A stretch of DNA of 7,408 nt, taken from contig CAIYZW010000032.1 in NCBI GenBank assembly GCA_903930725.1, forward strand, positions 1 through 7,408. Direction: 5' to 3'. The translations under genes were made by a program, and so were the position numbers. The number at the start of each line of letters is the position of its first letter. The stretch's first letter is position 1. Positions 6,011 through 7,408 of the stretch are shown here, piece after piece. The notes under the pieces are model-generated. The model did no database searches and was not told the origin of the DNA. It saw nothing but the letters and a program-made list of their open reading frames with translations. The DNA comes from an uncultured Bacteroidota bacterium (GTDB lineage: Bacteria; Bacteroidota; Bacteroidia; Bacteroidales; 4484-276).

Positions 6011-7408
6011 TCAATGTTCATTTTCTTCATCAGAATGATGATGTTCATGATCGTGTTCATGGTCATGTTCGTGATCATGCTTCGGGTGGCTTGCTTTGAG
6101 GATTTCAATCAATTCGTCGTAAGTAACCTCTTTGGTATTTAATTTAAGGTTCGATTTAAACAAGTGCAGCATGCGATTATTAAATAGCTGATCATGAATT
6201 TTATTAATTTCCTCTTTATTATTCATGTATTTTTCAGCAATCGAATTTAACTGACGGTCTCTGTCTTCAAAACTTTCGTCGTCATTGTCGGGAATGTAAA
6301 AACTAAAATAGGATTTTATCTCATCCTTTACGTCTTCATCTGTAACTTCTAAGTCAGGAAAGTTTTTTATCAGTTTATTCTCAAATAACTGATATTTCAT
6401 CGAATTTTTGTAGTGAGAATAATCGTGTTCGATTTGTGGAACAGTAATTTTGCCATCGTTGCTGACATAAAGCCATTTTTTCATAAAATCGTCAGGCAAT
6501 TCAAAATCAGCATTTTGTATGAGTGTTTCAATGGCTTGCTGAACAAAAATTTTATTTGATTCTTCGTCATAAGCCCTTGAAGCTTCTTGTGTTACATGTG
6601 CTCTGAATGCTTCTTCGTCAGAAATTTCATCTGCCGGGAAGGCTTTTTTATACAATTCTTCATTGAGCTCAGGTAGAAGTGTTCTGGTTATTTTTTCGAC
6701 CTTTACAAGGAAATCTGCCGTAGTATTTTCATCCTCAGATTTTTCGATGCCAAGCATTTTTGCAGTCTTTTCAATATTTTCCGCATCTTGCAAAGGATTG
6801 ATAACTAATGTATCACCTGCTTTTAAGCCAACGAATTTCTTTTTGGTGTCCTCATCTTTGAGGTAGCCAAGAAAATCGAATGCCTGTTTAGAAATTCCTG
6901 CTTCAACGATTTCGCCGTTAGAATCCAATTCGCTGAGGCTCACTTCGATTTTATCTGTCAGCTCAATTTCATCAGCGTCAGAAAAAGTAGCATGACGTTT
7001 TCTGATATCTTCGATAAACCGTTCAATAATAGCATCTTCAGGTTTAATTTTGTAATAATCAATAATTGTATTCTCATTGATATCTAATTTGATTTCCGGG
7101 GTTAGGGCAAAATCAAAATAAAAAGTAAAATCATTTTGGGTAATAAAATCTAATTGATTTTCCCTTTCAGTGTTTGGGATTGGGTATCCCAGGATGTCGA
7201 GATTATTATTTTTGATGTAATCATTAATTGCATTCGATACAATTTTGTTAACTTCTTCAGCCTTAATGGCGATGCCGTATTTTTTTTCGATTAGTCCCAT
7301 TGGAACCTTTCCCGGCCTGAAACCAGGTATTGCTGCCTGTTTCCGATGTGATTTTATTTGTTTGTCATATTGTTCAGCATAGTCATTTTCAACTATTTCC
7401 ACTTTTAA
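6011..7408 (-). CDS. tig: Trigger factor (ribosome-associated chaperone), N-terminus cut by window edge, His-rich C-terminal tail
   Basis: Trigger factor binds the ribosome at protein L23 and shields emerging chains. The frame is open to the right edge; the GTG at 7402 is not the start, because family members have about 20 more residues before this point. In numbering from that GTG, the ribosome-binding signature GFRPGKVP is at 27-34. The N-domain continues to about 110, and the middle (about 145-242, in the position of the FKBP-type PPIase domain) is poorly matched to FKBP. The section around LLPELNEEL (242-250) starts the long helical C-domain arms, which end at VTYDELIEILKA (426-437), equivalent to the usual family C-terminus. 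After it comes an extra tail with 11 His in 25 residues (439-463), including three DHEH units. clpP begins 55 bp downstream. The identification rests on the signature, length, overall layout and operon position. Confidence 0.96.
   Translation of the reverse strand, partial: LKVEIVENDYAEQYDKQIKSHRKQAAIPGFRPGKVPMGLIEKKYGIAIKAEEVNKIVSNAINDYIKNNNLDILGYPIPNTERENQLDFITQNDFTFYFDFALTPEIKLDINENTIIDYYKIKPEDAIIERFIEDIRKRHATFSDADEIELTDKIEVSLSELDSNGEIVEAGISKQAFDFLGYLKDEDTKKKFVGLKAGDTLVINPLQDAENIEKTAKMLGIEKSEDENTTADFLVKVEKITRTLLPELNEELYKKAFPADEISDEEAFRAHVTQEASRAYDEESNKIFVQQAIETLIQNADFELPDDFMKKWLYVSNDGKITVPQIEHDYSHYKNSMKYQLFENKLIKNFPDLEVTDEDVKDEIKSYFSFYIPDNDDESFEDRDRQLNSIAEKYMNNKEEINKIHDQLFNNRMLHLFKSNLKLNTKEVTYDELIEILKASHPKHDHEHDHEHDHEHHHSDEENEH
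6041..6076 (-). repeat. Three 12-bp units encoding Asp-His-Glu-His in the tig tail
   Basis: On the minus strand the units are GATCACGAACAT (6076-6065), GACCATGAACAC (6064-6053) and GATCATGAACAT (6052-6041), all encoding DHEH. They differ only at third codon positions. They form the core of the His-rich tail, which spans 6014-6088. The encoded pattern looks like a divalent-metal-binding tract (Ni, Zn, Cu or Co), by analogy with the His-rich tails of SlyD and some HypB proteins. Confidence 0.85.

Noticed and set aside
1..7408. A novel defence, mobile or biosynthetic system
   Set aside because: All six genes are intact or edge-cut, five have recognisable conserved domains typical of core genome, and the sixth is a conserved DUF4294 gene. 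No integrase, transposase, toxin, nuclease, inverted terminal repeat or CRISPR-like spacing was found.

Overview
The window is a stretch of chromosomal housekeeping DNA from a member of the Bacteroidota, probably class Bacteroidia. The evidence is the protein sequences: a GuaA C-terminus with the STDGMTADW form, a ClpP of the 'ISPTIIEERQLN...DVFSRLMMDRIIFLG' type, a DUF4294 protein and a LysM/periplasmic-binding-protein fusion. The start regions also fit: they are A-rich and lack Shine-Dalgarno sequences. No mobile element, CRISPR array, tRNA or rRNA was seen.

Layout: two genes read rightward and four leftward, converging at about 3221-3291. Rightward are the 3' three quarters of guaA (GMP synthase; its start lies left of the window) and, after a 143-bp spacer, a secreted 641-aa protein with three LysM domains followed by a type 1 periplasmic-binding fold. 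The spacer holds two different short tandem repeats, both with a 7-bp period. Leftward, reading from the right edge, are tig (trigger factor, missing about its first 20 codons at the edge), clpP and clpX. This is the classical tig-clpP-clpX order, with gaps of 55 and 43 bp, and probably one transcription unit. After clpX come two hairpins, then a gene for a small secreted DUF4294 protein of unknown function.

How the genes work together: trigger factor meets nascent chains at the ribosome, while ClpX unfolds and ClpP degrades proteins, so these three form a protein quality-control block. GuaA makes GMP from XMP. The LysM/PBP1 protein and the DUF4294 protein both look exported to the periplasm; neither has a known substrate.

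I found no evidence of a new multi-gene system. The points most worth a second look are the LysM-PBP1 architecture, which resembles a wall-associated regulator more than a nutrient-uptake protein; the His-rich tail on trigger factor, conserved between repeat units at protein but not codon level; the unusual middle domain of trigger factor; the heptameric spacer repeats; and the hairpins between clpX and the DUF4294 gene.
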